Positions 34,980 through 47,405 of a stretch of DNA of 64,000 nucleotides are shown in pieces. The notes under the pieces were generated by a model. That model saw nothing but the letters and a program-made list of their open reading frames with translations. It was not told where the DNA came from and did no database searches. This DNA is from Phyllostachys edulis. Lineage: Eukaryota; Streptophyta; Magnoliopsida; Poales; Poaceae. The stretch lies in the NCBI GenBank assembly GCA_036346405.1, contig CM070566.1, positions 53,001,231-53,065,230 on the forward strand. The letters run 5' to 3'. How positions within the stretch are numbered: position 1 is the stretch's first letter; every line of letters starts with the position of its first letter. The position numbers were made by a program, and so were the translations under genes.

Positions 34980-35340
34980 GGCGGCCGTTTGCCGAGACCG
35001 ATCGCCTCTGCCTCCTTGTCGGCGCCCCCAAGCTCTTCCCCAACCTGATCCGCCTCAGTCTCGCCTCCTCCCTCTCCTCCCTCTTCACCCACAACAACGT
35101 CGACCTCGCCATCGCCGCCTCCCTCCTCGCCGCCCGCACGACTCCGACGACCCCTCTGTCCTCGTCGGGATCCAATCCCTCACCGACGCCCTCGTCAACA
35201 CCAACACCCTCGACCTCCTCGTCCACGACCTCTCCCGCTTCTCTGAAGCCGACCCTGGCGAGGCCAATGCCTTCCATCACACCCTCACCGTCCTCGAGAA
35301 CCTCCGACCTTCGCCCCCACCTCGTCATCCTCCTCTAGAA
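34980..35340 (+). pseudogene. CTNNBL1 (beta-catenin-like protein 1) gene fragment
   Basis: The first frame reads VGAPKLFPNLIRLSLASSL then FTHNNVDLAIAASLLA, matching the early ARM-repeat region of CTNNBL1. After an apparent 1-base deletion near 35139 the next frame reads LTDALVNTNTLDLLVHDLS and then EADPGEANAFHHTLTVLEN, the adjoining CTNNBL1 segment. CTNNBL1 binds the Prp19/CDC5L spliceosome complex. Only about 110 residues of a ~560-residue protein remain, with no introns in this stretch and MULE-like repeats on both sides, so this is a captured, non-functional fragment. Confidence 0.7.
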
Positions 35341-35409
35341 CAGTCCTACCAACCAGAAGCCCCTAGGCCAGACGAATGGGGTCGACGGCCTGCCTCGAGG
35401 ACCGAGAGG

Positions 35410-35763
35410 TTGACCTCCCCAGTGCCAGCGTCTTGTGCGTTGGGACCCCGTGCTCGCCGTCAGCGCGCTAGACCGCTAGTTCTGCTTCGCCATCGACCCC
35501 AACAGCCGCCACGTCCTCGAGCTGGTGCGTTGGGACCCGTGCTCGTCGTCAGCGCGCTGGAGCGTGAGTTCCACTTCGCCGTCCCGCACCGCCGGTCGAT
35601 GCCGCTCCACCTCGACCTGGGCTTGGGCTTGGGGTCGGGGTTGGCCCGCCTGGACCTGGCGGCAGCAGCGGAGGTTGCCTTGAGTCTCCCCATGGCGGAC
35701 ACGGTGGTGGGTAAAGTTGGCTTCTCCGCGGTGAGGCGGCGGCGACGCGTCTCGAGGGAGTAG
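35410..35763 (+). other. Duplicated GC-rich segment in the Pack-MULE region
   Basis: A ~95-base unit starting GTGCGTTGGGACCC and containing GTCAGCGCGCT occurs twice in tandem (about 35435 and 35525). The first copy reads DPNSRHVLEL in one frame and has an in-frame stop; the second diverges. The source protein was not recognised. Confidence 0.4.
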
Positions 35764-36299
35764 GGTGGCGGCGCGGCTTCGGACAGCGCATGACGGCCGG
35801 GGCGGAGCGGCGGCTGGTTTGCTATAGCCGAAGCAATGAAGATGAGGAAGAAGAAGACATGGGTAAAATTGTCCAAAAGGGCACATAATCCATTGCTTCT
35901 ACAACTTTTTTGACAAATGATCGAATGCAATGAAAATAATGGCAAGTAATAGAAGCCACATCAAAGATAGGGCAAATGATCGATTTTTTCTTTTATCTCA
36001 TCCAACACTTAGGTAGAGTATGTGTTCATGAGCAAGAGAGCAAGAGCAACCTTAGTGACTTCTACAGCTACAGGCTTAGCTTTCCTGATCACCATTATTA
36101 CAGTACCTGTACTCCAATCTTGTTTCTATCGTTTTTCCTTTCCTCTGTTGTTTCGTCTCGAGTCCAGAAGTTAAACATTGACCGAGGAGTTTCGAGTTCT
36201 ACCAAGCAATTCATTTGTTCTTCATGTGTACCAATGAAGAGTGAACTGTACTAAAAAGACTTCATTATGTTTTCGTTTGGTGATAGGCAAGTAGATGAA

Positions 36300-36494
36300 A
36301 ACTGCTCAGCTCTTTCGAATGATCGACTAAATCATCCCAATTCTGTGAGGTGAACTCGTATATCTCTCCCTCACTTGGAGCGATTAAATACTCTCGACCT
36401 TGTCACATTTCTCATCTCTCTGAATTTAAGAGAAATGTTTGATGCAGCTAGCTTGATAAGTTGATAAGATATTGGAGACAAACAAATCATACCA
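36300..36494 (+). promoter_or_regulatory. F-box-family promoter/leader cassette, copy 4
   Basis: It has CTCTTTCGAATGATCGACT, TCTGTGAGGTGAACTCG, the TATA-like GATTAAATACTCTCGACC (about 36382), GATGCAGCTAGCTTGATAAG and ATATTGGAGACAAACAAATC, ending at the ATG at 36495. This is the only cassette in the window still joined to family coding sequence and serves as the reference. Confidence 0.6.
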
Positions 36495-37330
36495 ATGGCA
36501 GCATTTTCCTCTCATCCCCCGCTCGTCATCCCCCGCAAGGATGGCATCGACGAAGGCGACCTCTCCGAGGATATAAGCTTCCACCGCCTCCGGCCGGGAC
36601 AGGCACCCGGCACCGTTGAGGCCGAGGCCGAGCTGATCCTCGAGAAGGCACTGCGACGGCCTCATCGCCGTCGCGACCGCCAGGGACAGGTTTTCGTCTG
36701 CAACCCGGTCACGCAGGAGTTTGTCCCGCTGCCGCTCGGCAGCCGCGACGTCGACGACATCAGGGCGCCGGCGGCGGCACTCGGCTTCGACCCGTGGCGC
36801 AACCGGTACGTCGTTTCCAGGTACTTCTACCGGCGCTACGAGATAATCGTCGACGAGCTCACCGGCGAGAAAAAGTTGGACTACGACATCGGGCACGAGG
36901 TCTTCACGCTCGGCGGCGACAAGTGGGAGCCCACCGTGGACCCGCCGCACGCTATCGCCCCAGCCCGACCGATCTGCACGCGAGGGGCCTTCTACTGGTG
37001 CGCCGACAGACTCAGCCCGAACGCGTTGCTGCGATTCAGCCTGCGCGACGAGTCGTTCGACGTGGTCCCGTGCCCTCCGGGCTCCGGGCTCCGACTCCGA
37101 CATCCTCATCGACCATCTGACGGTCCTGGACGGCAAACTGTGCTACGTGAGCCTACGTCCATGTCGCCACGGACACGGCCATGGACGTCTGGATGGCGGA
37201 CGACGGGCCAAGGCCGGAGTGGTCGCTGCGCTGCTGCATCGATCTCCTCTACGAGGAAATCGGCTCCGACGCCTTCTTCCCGGTCGCGGCAGGCGGGGAC
37301 AGAATGCTGGTGGTCTCAATCGGACCATGA
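36495..37330 (+). pseudogene. F-box-associated (FBA) protein pseudogene
   Basis: The start MAAFSSHPPL is typical of grass F-box proteins, but the F-box itself is scrambled or deleted. CDGLIAVATARDR in one frame (36650-36690) shifts to VFVCNPVTQEFVPLPLGSRD in the next, the conserved FBA motif. The frame then continues with LGFDPWRNRYVVS and RGAFYWCAD. A further shift near 37090 gives DILIDHLTVLDGKLCYV, another near 37150 gives DVWMADDGPRPEWSL, and it ends at GP-stop (37328-37330). Intact relatives act as substrate receptors of SCF ubiquitin ligases. With at least three frameshifts and no usable F-box, this copy cannot. Confidence 0.85.
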
Positions 37331-37934
37331 TGCAAAGGCCAAAGCCCGAAACAGAAGAGCAAGAGAAGAGGAAGGAGATCGAAGGGCAAAAGGGATATTT
37401 CACGTGCTTTCTCTCTCCTCTTCCACCTGAAAATAATATAATAATCGTCTTATTGTCTTACGGCAAAATTACACCTTTTATCAGTGTGTTCTGACGAAAC
37501 CATAAATTTTGGGTGTCCATTAGCAAATGATGTCAATCTGAAGTGTCTTATAGCTGATTTCCCCTTGATTCAATTATTGTTTAGGAATTATAATAATCAC
37601 AAAAGTGTGTATATTCATAACAGAAGCCACATCAAAGATCGATTTTCCCTTTTATCTTATCCAACACTTAGGCAGAGTACGTGTTCAGCAAGAGCAACCT
37701 TAGTGACATCTACAGCTACAGGCTTAGATCACCATTATTACAGTACCTGTATTCCAATCTTGTTTCTACCTGTTTTTCCTTTCCTCTGTAGTTTTATCTC
37801 GAGTCCAGAAGCTAACATTGACCGAGGAGTTTCAAGTTCTACCAAGCAATTCATTTGTTCTTCATGTGTACCAATGAAGAGTGAACTGTACTAAAAAGAC
37901 TTCATTTTGGTGATAGGTAAGTAGATGAAAACTG

Positions 37935-38105
37935 CTCAGCTCTTTCGAATGATCGACTATCCCTCAATTGGAGCGTTTAAATACTCTCGACCTTGTCACA
38001 TTTCTCATCTCTCTGAATTTAAGAGAAATGTTCGATGCAGCTAGCTTGATAAGTTGATAAGATATTGGAGACAAACAAATCATACCAATGGCAGCATTTT
38101 CCTCT
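37935..38105 (+). promoter_or_regulatory. F-box-family promoter/leader cassette, copy 5 (orphan)
   Basis: Nearly the same as copy 4 from CTCAGCTCTTTCGAATGATC to ACCAATGGCAGCATTTTCCTC. It has an internal deletion of the TGTGAGGTGAACTCG block, and the TATA-like GTTTAAATACTCTCGACC is kept. After the first codons the sequence becomes unrelated to F-box genes. Confidence 0.6.
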
Positions 38106-38605
38106 ACACTCAAACAAAAGCCGGAGAAAGTTATTCATAGTCCCATCTTCACATTAGCCTTTCCAGCCAGCTTATGACCAGAAGCGTGTTAGCCACCAGG
38201 TTCAGTCGCAACGATTCTGACCGTTTTATTTCCAATTGGAATATTTCACGGGGACAAGCATCGCTATGGAAAAATTAAGTCCTTGACACTACTGAAGTAC
38301 AACATAGGCTTAACATCTGTAATCTTTTCGAACATCTGTCAAAGAGCCTAGTACTTGCAGTCAAGAGTGATGTAACTCCTTTTCTTTTGGCACAGATACT
38401 TACATTATATGAATATAGCACAGTAGATTTCCAGCTTATATAAACATTACAGACACCAAACATCTACAAATACCTAACGGAAGGACACTAAGGCCAACCT
38501 CTATGTTGTACCGTGCAAAAACCCAAAGCAATATGAAAAGAAGCATAAACAAAGATTTTTCCTCTTTTTTTTTTTTGAAGAACTGCTACTTTCCTCTGTG
38601 TCAGT

Positions 38606-41600
38606 CTATATTACTCTAGAAACTCTTAATGAAGAAACTACAACAAAAACAACCCAAAGGACCATGAAGTACACCGATGTCACCCAAGCCCACAGCCTAG
38701 GGCCTCCAAGCTCAGCACCAAGTACGATGCGACGAAGAACCAAGATGGTAATGCAGCCAAACGATGTCGCGAAGAAGACCAGAAGGGAGAAGCTGAGATC
38801 AGCAGCATTGTCTATGTACAGTGGTTGCTGGTAGACAAAGAAGTTATACACTGTGTCGATCAACCATGGAACACCAATGCCAACATATATGTTCACCGAA
38901 TTGCTGCAAAAGGAAAATTTACCAGTTTATTCAGCTCCAATTTGAGGAAATAGCAACAACCAAAACGTGAATGTAAATAACTGATTTGAGAGGAATTGTG
39001 CAGAAATGAACCTGCAAGTGATGTTGGCTATTGCCGAGTCTGCGGTTTTTTGACGCTCGGCAGCTATCTTGCTAGCAACTAGATCCGGCCATGAGGTTCC
39101 AGCGGCCAGTGCTGTTAATGCTATTACATATGGACTTACTCCTACACAAAACATTATATTTTCACATCAGCAAACGGACAGTTACATATTGGTGAGCACA
39201 TAAAATGAAACTTATGTAAGAGCATGTTTTGACCTGTGATGCAACTTATCTGATCCGTAAGCTTAGTAACCCCATAGGCAATACCACTTATGAAGACCAG
39301 GGAGCAAATAAAGGCAATCCAGCCATGTGCAATTTGATATGGGGGCACAAAAGCAAACAATAATTTCCAAGGCGCAATGATCAAGTTCCAAAAGATTCTG
39401 ATGAATCTCAGGCAGACACAGTCCATCTTCCTTGACTCTAGACTCTCCAACTGCATATATTAACAAAATCACTTAATATGGCAGATGCTGTGAAAGCAAA
39501 TAGTCCTTGTTTTCAGTCAACGTTGGTGTACTCTGAAGAATGACAAAATGAGTATGGTTTAGGTGTCAATGTTAGTGAACACATATAGGATGAAACTGCC
39601 AACTCAAGGCTACAATGCTAGGCATGTAGTAAACACTATTAAACGAAGATAAAGAATGCTTGTTTTTCCTACTTTGCCTTGGTGATAAATTAAAACTGGT
39701 AAACCAAACATAGCAGAGGATACGGGAGATGGGGTACATACAATTAATTTCAGCAGAATATTAAGTAATAGATAAAGTTGTCCCAACAGTATAAGTTATC
39801 CAAGCAATATATGTATATAGTTTCACTAAATGGGTACCTAGAAATAAGTTTCTCAATTGTATGCAGGCAAAAGTCTAGAACATGCTTCTCAATCTTGCCA
39901 ATCTATGATTGTTATGTCCTTGTTGACCAGCAAAATAAATGGTACAAGTTTAACTACATCGATCCCAATAACCGAAATGAGTATTTTGACACGAGGTTTG
40001 AGCCAAATGTAAACAAAAAACGGCATTGAGAAACTATGGGATAGAGTAACAGTGAATTAAATTACCGTCACAGCATCAACAAATTGTTCCCACCAAATTG
40101 AAGGCCAGTAATTATTCTCTTGTGTGTTCTTTACTACACGATTCGTCGTTGACGATTCTTCTATATCATTTTCTCGAACAGGACGATACTCTGTGGATGT
40201 CCAACCATATAAGAAATTACTTTCAAAATAATTCAACAAATACGTCTTTATTGTGAACAGCAAGCAGAAATATTCATGGACAGACAGTCTGCACAAACCA
40301 CAACTATCATTCCAAATATCCCCCATGAAGATAATGTATTTTACAGGAGAGGTAAATCAGTGTAATCCCAAAATACCACATAACTGCTAGAGTGCTAATT
40401 CACCCCAAGTTTGAAATAGGAAAACCGGATATCAGATGAAAACTAAAAAAATTATATACTGAAAGGCACTTAATCATTTTATTGCACTATGAATGTGTTC
40501 AGATTGCACTCTTTGCAGTGACACGCTCAGAATTTTGGTTCCTTCAGGACAACAATACCAACAAAATCGAAACTGCATACCTCCATTATCGTGGCCAGGG
40601 TGCGTCTCACTACTAATCTCATCACAGTGGTTGTCACAATCAACTAAAGCATCTTCAGCTGGAACCCAATCTTCAGGTCTCTTATCTCTTACCCTGATTG
40701 CAACAGATAAAATTACAAACATCAGAAAAGTCCATCATCAACTTGTAACATGGCCACAGGAAAAATTAGATAATAAAAAATATTCAGGGGTTAGGACCAT
40801 ACAAAGGGATTGACACATATGGCCACCGCTTATCCTGCGCATATGCATGAAGAAGAAGCAATCCATACTGTAAGACTGTCAGCAAGGCCTCCCAGAGGGT
40901 GATAACTCTAGGCGTCCACACCTGTACAGGGTGCAAAGTACACATTGTGACTAAATGTACTTACCACTTAGTACTTAGATAGCTGAGTAAGAAAATATGA
41001 GTTACCTCTAATATAACATAGAGCCAAATGTATGCCCAGAATGACCAGAACAGCTCAACTAACCAAACACCTAAATCCGAGATCTTTTTCGTAGAGCCCT
41101 CCCTTGGCATAACAACACAGACAGCATGGATTGGGAACAGATCAAAAGCAGCAGAACCCACAAGGGTACCCGGACCTAAACCTGCAAATCAAAAATACCA
41201 AATTAGATACACTTGCATATGATTTGCTAAAAAGATTTAAATCAACTGACCTCCTGCTGTCAGTTGACCCAGATTACGGATTGCATCAATTGTTGCCAGG
41301 GAGATCTGGGGAAAGCTGGTACCAAAAGCAAGGAGAGTAATGTCCGCTATAGTGTAGTTCCAAACCTTTTCATGCTTCTCAATAGGTGTATTAGTGTCTG
41401 GATCAATTGTGACTACCTCCCGGGTGTGTTTCGTGATGTTCTCCAAAGATTTGAAGAACCGGGCAGTGATCGCAGATAAACCAATAAAACAGTACGCGAG
41501 GGCAACAGTATAAACAAAAGCACGTACACCATTTGGAAGCAGTGTTTCGCCATAGAACAGCAGGTAAGTATCACATGAAGGAGCAGTACTTCCCATCGTA

Positions 41601-41611
41601 ATGTTGGCCAT
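38606..41611 (-). CDS. MHX: Magnesium/proton exchanger (MHX), vacuolar
   Basis: Eight coding exons, read right to left: 41611-41251, 41181-41006, 40921-40803, 40693-40581, 40190-40066, 39450-39234, 39141-39012, 38903-38606. All are GT-AG with matching phases and give 512 residues. MHX is a tonoplast antiporter of the Na+/Ca2+-exchanger superfamily that moves Mg2+ or Zn2+ into the vacuole in exchange for H+. Both signature repeats are intact: LLAFGTSFPQISLATIDAI (93-111) and LAAGTSWPDLVASKIA (about 382-397), the latter followed by DSAIANITCSNSVNIYVG. Between them lies a charged cytosolic loop (residues about 215-310) that is poorly conserved. The fifth exon's acceptor (CCACAG at 40191) was chosen by phase. 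The C-terminal WVVFVVVSSLRVSRVI end matches the family. Confidence 0.95.
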
Positions 41612-42740
41612 CAGATGAGTGCAATAAGATGAGAATTATACAAATTATTTCTTGTTCCTGTTACAACACAAATGCCATATGTCACCAGTAATACTAACAT
41701 AGTAACATGAAACAATATAAAGCCTCAGGAAGCAGGAGATTAACGCGGTATTATCACCCATCCCCACATACATAATTAATTGTAAGGACCTACCTAAGTA
41801 GGTCGACAACGAACTTGACAAGATTAAAAGAGCCTTTTGATGGAAAGGTGATGTAAATTTGCAAATAGGAGTGGTCTGGCAGGCTAGCAAACAGTTCAAA
41901 ATAGGCACTTCCTAACCAAAAAGAAAGACAGAGAGAGTCCACGAAAAACTGAGTCCTTCCGAGTAGTATTTACAGAACAATTGTTTGGAGGGGACATGGC
42001 AACAACGACAGAAATTTACAGTTTGATCAATAATATCACTGAAAAACATGCAGATATTAGCAGAACTGCAACAATAAATGAGAGCAATACAGAAAATAAG
42101 AACAGTACAATCGAATTGATCAAACATCATGGCCCAGAAGTAGTAGAGCACGGGGCAGAGCTTAAAGAAGCTTCCTTTGACTGTACCATGATCCAGTAAG
42201 CTCAAGCAGGAAGCACTTATAATCCATGGCGCAGGCAGAAACGATCAGAATTGTTTAATGTAGTAACCCATCAAGAAGGTGGCTCCCAACCGGATTCCCT
42301 AAAGCAAACCCCAAAAATCAAATAAAAACACTCCTTTTCCTACCGGTTGCGGGCTCGCAGCTCCTCTGGAGATCTGGGAAGGACGGAAGGTTGAAACGAA
42401 CAAATTTGGGTAGGGGGGGAAAATGCATTTTTAAGATCGAGGGGGCAAGATGAGATCCTTCCCGAGTTCTTGGGGAAATCCCCAAGATTTTAACAAGCAA
42501 AGATGCATCCAGCCGCAAAAGCACCCAAGAAACAGCGAGAGAGAAACAGGACTGGGCGGGTCAACTACCGGAGTAGAGGAAGAAGAGGCCGCCAGAGGAG
42601 CAGCTGGGGCGGCGATGTGGGACCCGCGAGGCAGCGACGCGCCTGCATGCAGAGCAGGGAAGTTTCCACTCTTGTTTGGATTCTTCCTCCTCTGTATCCA
42701 AATCGGGAGGAAGCCTCTTTTGGTTCTTTGCTAGTGCATT
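41612..42740 (-). promoter_or_regulatory. MHX: MHX upstream region / probable leader
   Basis: No further coding exon is seen upstream of the ATG at 41611. The GC-richer stretch 42330-42740 with pyrimidine runs on the - strand is the likely transcription start region. The Arabidopsis MHX gene has a leader intron and an upstream ORF, so a spliced leader is plausible here, but I could not fix its junctions. Confidence 0.4.
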
Positions 42741-44440
42741 AGAATTCGGCAATGCTTCTAGGGCCACACCAAAATCTAAGGGCCCCCCAATTATCGGAGA
42801 AGATGCTGGTACCAGTAAAATATCCATTGGAAAATTTGGAGCTGTTTTTTCCCCTCTTATGTTTATGCAAGTCATTCTTGTGTTAGAAAATATAATTTGC
42901 ACATGTTACACTTTTTAAGAACTGCAAATGTTACAGTTAAAAACCATGACAGATAGGTTATGTGGTCAATTTTTTTCCTCTCATCATCACAAATCTAGTT
43001 AAGTTTGTTCTTAAAATTACTACTTATGTATATTTTTAGATTTTTGAAACGCAATATTCATTATTAAGATCTATATTTAATATATTTTCTATTTTAATAT
43101 TATTACTCATCATTGTTACGATATAACATTTAAATATATATATCTATTAGCTCATCATAGATAGCTCCCCTTCTATATTTATCCCGTGTTCACCGCTGAC
43201 AATGACCCACGACGCATTTCACCAGCCATAACTAGTGTCTGCCACCCCTGACTTTCTCATGGTTGTGAATTGTCGTGTCGGCGTGGAGAAACCAACACCA
43301 AATAGTTAGTAATGTACTTCACACTAATTTCATTCGATGAAAAAGAAAGCTATAACTATTTCAGCTTGCTAAAGTCCGAGGCTTTCGCATGCACCATGCA
43401 ATTTGTATGGAACAGATTTGTCCTTGGCACGTGAATGGGTGCCTGTATCGCTGGTGTCACATCCTCGCGTGGCAATCGTGTCCTTTGTCCTTTGTCCTTT
43501 TTCGTATCTAAATCCGGTCAATGGCAAAAACAGTAGCAAGGAATGATAATGCAAAATGTTATAGGTAAACAAAATCCAAACTACTTTTTTTTAGATTTGT
43601 GGCTTCTTCTATGCAACCTACCGAGGCAATTGTACGGTAGCTCCATGGGCAGGCACAATTCATCTAGACAAGAAGATCACTCGCGCCGTTTGGTGTGGCC
43701 GTTTTTTCGGACGATGTGAGCTGTTCTGTCGAAGGTGGAGTTCATGGGACGTGCGTCTGGCCGTTCTGTCGAAGCTGTGGACATGAACTGTCCACAAAAC
43801 GGCCAGATGAACAGACACGGAGGACCGCGCGTGTGACCAGGCGGGTTGCGTTGTCCTAACGATGTGGACGGCTCCCAACCAAGCGTAGACGAACGGCCAC
43901 AGATCGGGCGTAGATCGGGTGGGCTCGAGCCGAGCCTCGTGTGATCGGATGGCAGCCGCTCTTCCACGCCCGGCGAGGCTTCCATCCGGTGCTCATCCGA
44001 CGCGCGAATTTTTTCGGTCGACGTGGCCTCGCCGGTGAAGGCGGAATCCACCGAGAATTAATAGTAGTAATACACATGCCAAATTGCCAATAACTAAATT
44101 GTAGCGATTTTGCAAAGTCTCGTTACAACATAATATCAATCATCCATGACTCGACCATAAGGTGAAAGCTACTAAATTTCGCTTAGAACCGCGGTATGAA
44201 TTATGTCAATATACCTGCGTCACCACATGAAGCTGGTACGCGTGCTTATCGGAGAAAACCGCGAAAAAAGCATGGCCATTAGAAGGGTTTGGTAACGGGC
44301 TCTTGGTTCATTCTTTCGGTTTCTTCCATGTTCCCCGTATGGACACATTTTTATATGGATATCGTAGCAAAAAGAACTAGACAAATATAGAAAATAGACC
44401 TCTAGTTGTGTCGTAGGGGCGGCACAACGGCCCTCACGAC
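42741..44440. other. Intergenic, AT-rich then GC-rich, no gene recognised
   Basis: Positions 42960-43170 are very AT-rich. Around 43750-43815 an inverted pair (TCTGGCCGTT / AACGGCCAGA with GTGGACA / TGTCCAC inside) could form a hairpin and may mark a small element. The long - strand frame 43677-44051 has no domain. Confidence 0.4.
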
Positions 44441-44463
44441 CTGACGAAGAGTGAAGCGCGTAC

Positions 44464-46040
44464 TGTTGGAAATATGCCCTAGAGGCAATCATAGAGATGA
44501 TTACATTTCATTATGTTCATGACATTGGATAATGTGTTATCTTGTTCCTATAATAATATTGTTAATATTTATTATCAAGTATGTGACTTGGTTGTGAAAC
44601 TCTATATTTCTGCAATAATTATTCTTATACGATCCCTGGTCGTAAACATATGAGGACACATATGAATAGACTAGCATATGTATTGGTTGATGACTATGTT
44701 TCACGAGTCATAGATATGGAGATATCAAACCAATAATATGAACACATGTTAGAGAACATGATGTTGGATAAGACCCACCTTGATGCACTATTGAGATTGT
44801 TATGAATCTATGTGTTATTAGTTGGTCTCAAGCAATGATGATGTATAATCCTTAGACCGAGATCGGCATGGTTTCCTACATGTGTAAGAGCACTCTTAGG
44901 GGTTGCCAAACGCTACAAATGAATCGGGCGATTATAAAGGTAGCTTTGGGTATGCTCTGAAACATGGAGAGGAATGTGACCGGTCGGATATGGGATTTGC
45001 CCTCCTAACATAACAGAGAGATGTCTCTGGGCCCCCTCGTTGTGATCGGATAAAGAAAGTGCATGGCCATGCCACTAGTAGTCGAAGTGTTCGACCACAT
45101 AAGGTTATCGATACTCGATCGAGAAAGTATTGAATAGTCCATGGATGACACAACATCTCACCGAGTTCAACCAAATATCGTGAGGCAAAGGAGAATACAT
45201 GAGTAGGTCACTTAGTTCGACCGACTACCGACCGGTCGTATGGAGATACAAGCAAGTCGTAGATCGGTCGAACGTAATCACAGAGTGGTCGAAACCAAAT
45301 CGTGAGGAGTTACGAGTTGGTCGTGATCAAATCTGAATCGGTCGATAGAGATAGGACACGGTCGTAAGTGATGAGGACCTGGTCGTATATCATATTGCAT
45401 TAAGGTTCGTCCGATATAATTTGTGTGTTTTCGAGAATCGATATGTTCGCTAGGAGCCGCTTCGACTCGTGATCGGAAGCGGTTTCGAATCACAACCGAA
45501 CTACACATGAACCTCTGAGGTCACACACTTAACGGGTTGGAACAAACCAATACGAATCGATTAAATGGCGTGTCCGGATAGGATCCGTCCACGAGCACTA
45601 TATAAGGAGGTGCATGAGGCTATTGGAAGAGATGCGTGAAACACCACCAAACCCTAGCCGCCATCTCCTTGAGAGCTCCACCGTGCGACTTTGGTCTTTG
45701 CACACCGACGCGTTCGGTTGTTCCTTCCTCGGGCGTGTGGATACCGTAGAGGCGCTACTACGATTGTTGCGCTTGAGGACGATCCGCGATCTTCACAAGG
45801 AACCGCAGACGTTCTTTGGAGGAGACGATCGATTGCGACCATCGCATCGACTTCTTTGGGCGTTGGACGATCGACTCGACCACTACATCGACGCTCTTCG
45901 TTGGACCAGTGCTCCAACCCTTCTTCCGCCGTTCTCTGGCGTCGGTGGTAACGATCTATGATCATCTACTTGCATGGCTTCCTGGTTTGCGTGGTAGAAA
46001 ATTTTGTTTGTAGCTATCGTAGCCTACCCGTGACCCAACA
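44464..46040 (+). repeat. Copia 5' LTR
   Basis: 1577 bases, TG...CA, matching 51350-52922 along its whole length. A likely core promoter lies at GCACTATATAAGGAGG (about 45597). Confidence 0.95.
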
Positions 46041-46041
46041 G

Positions 46042-46053
46042 TGGTATCAGAGC
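46042..46053 (+). other. Copia primer-binding site
   Basis: TGGTATCAGAGC, two bases after the 5' LTR, is complementary to the 3' end of initiator tRNA-Met. Confidence 0.93.
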
Positions 46054-47400
46054 CATCTTGCGTAGTTTTTGATCTGGATCGATCGCATATACTTGATATG
46101 TGGTAGTAGTAGATTGGATCTATTACTGGTCGATTTTGGTAACCTAGATCAGTTCATATAGATGGAACGACCTAGACCCTGTTCGATATGATCGATCAGT
46201 TCTCGGTGGTAGTAGATGGGTTTTACGAGGAGGTATGAGCTTTAAGGATCAGATCGTTTGTTGTGCTTGTTCACGACCAGTCTGCATAACACTCCTATCG
46301 GTCGGAATTCCGCCATCGGAGTTTGCCGCAGTATGTGGTCGTATCAAGGCAATAATCAGAGTGGTTCGGAATAGGGTTAATATGATTAATCCGATGATTT
46401 CCAAGGCTCGGATCGTGAATAAGATTCATGTTTGGAAAAAAAGTTTTCGAGCCTTGCGCCCTTGAACCCGCCCACTAATCGGCTAAGCGGGACCGCCGTC
46501 TTTGGTATTCGCATGCATGCTATAGTTAGTGTGTGCTCATGTCGTCCGTTAGAATTGGATTACGTGCATAACTTGTTTTTGCGAGGATTGATGTGAATAG
46601 TATGACCCATCTTGTTTCATGTATAAGATGCATGCATGCTTGTAATTTTCATGACCTGCGTGTCATGTTAATTGCAGCCCAAGGCTGTCTACTTGTGATG
46701 TTTCTTTACTCCTTGTGTTTCATTACTAGTGCTATTAGAAATAATGGCTTAGTGAGAGTGCTTGGAGGAGTCCACCACTTGAAGACATGGTGAACAGGAT
46801 GCATAGCGATGGAGATTACCATGAAGAAGGGTCATGCTATATCACAATACAATTTGATTGTCAGTGAATGCCTTTACATTTCTGTTCTTTTATTTCTATA
46901 CATGTTTTTTGCTTTAATTGCTTTTAACATGATAGAAGTAAAATTCCCTCACTTAATATTAAGTTAAATTGATGCCCTCCCAAATATGCCGCACCATCAA
47001 AAGTCATGTATTTTTAATGGTAGGTCTTGCCAAGCAGTGCCATTAACTCTCCCGACTAGATGGGTTTGTGTCGACACTTACGCTACCGGCATTGGTTCAA
47101 CTTAACAAGGTTATCATAACAGTTTGTGGACCTTGGGGCATAAAGGTTGGGTCTTGAAGCATACTGATGTCTTGCCCAACAACAAGAGTCATATAGTGGA
47201 TATGATTAGCAAATGTTGCTTACCGTTTTCACTAGTCTTCTAGCGGTGAAGCCAAAGCTCACTAGTTGATTAATGATTATGGATCTTGAATCATTAAATG
47301 TCATAAGAGGATATGGTGTTTAGTGGGAGTATCTTTATTAAATTGTTTAATAGAAGTTACTTTAATGAACATATATCTTAGTTTTGCATATATTTTTGTT
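46054..47400 (+). other. Copia leader before gag
   Basis: About 1.35 kb of untranslated leader, as is typical for Angela-type elements. No open frame of note. Confidence 0.5.
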
Positions 47401-47405
47401 GTAGA

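Larger units (their letters stand above)
34073..35973 (+). mobile_element. Pack-MULE-like element carrying host gene pieces
   Basis: Two nested inverted-repeat pairs are visible. The outer pair is GATCATTTGTCC...TTTGCCATTATTTT (34073-34125) against its complement at 35922-35973. The inner pair is GATCATTTGCCACAAAGTTG...ACAATTTTGCCCATGTCTTC (34844-34912) against its complement at 35855-35928. The interior is GC-rich and contains a CTNNBL1 fragment. No transposase is seen. This fits a MULE that captured host sequence, possibly one element within another. No TSD was confirmed. Confidence 0.6.
35945..38105 (+). repeat. Tandem duplication of an F-box gene promoter region
   Basis: Positions 35950-36510 and 37625-38105 are close direct copies. 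Shared blocks include GAAGCCACATCAAAGAT, CTACAGCTACAGGCTTAG, CGAGTCCAGAAG, ACCAAGCAATTCATTTGTTC, and the cassette up to ACCAATGGCAGCATTTTCCT. The first copy still leads into F-box-associated coding sequence; in the second, homology stops right after the first few codons. Confidence 0.88.

Noticed and set aside
42561..42902. 113-codon - strand frame upstream of MHX
   Set aside because: No conserved motif and no splice link to the MHX ATG; likely part of leader or promoter.
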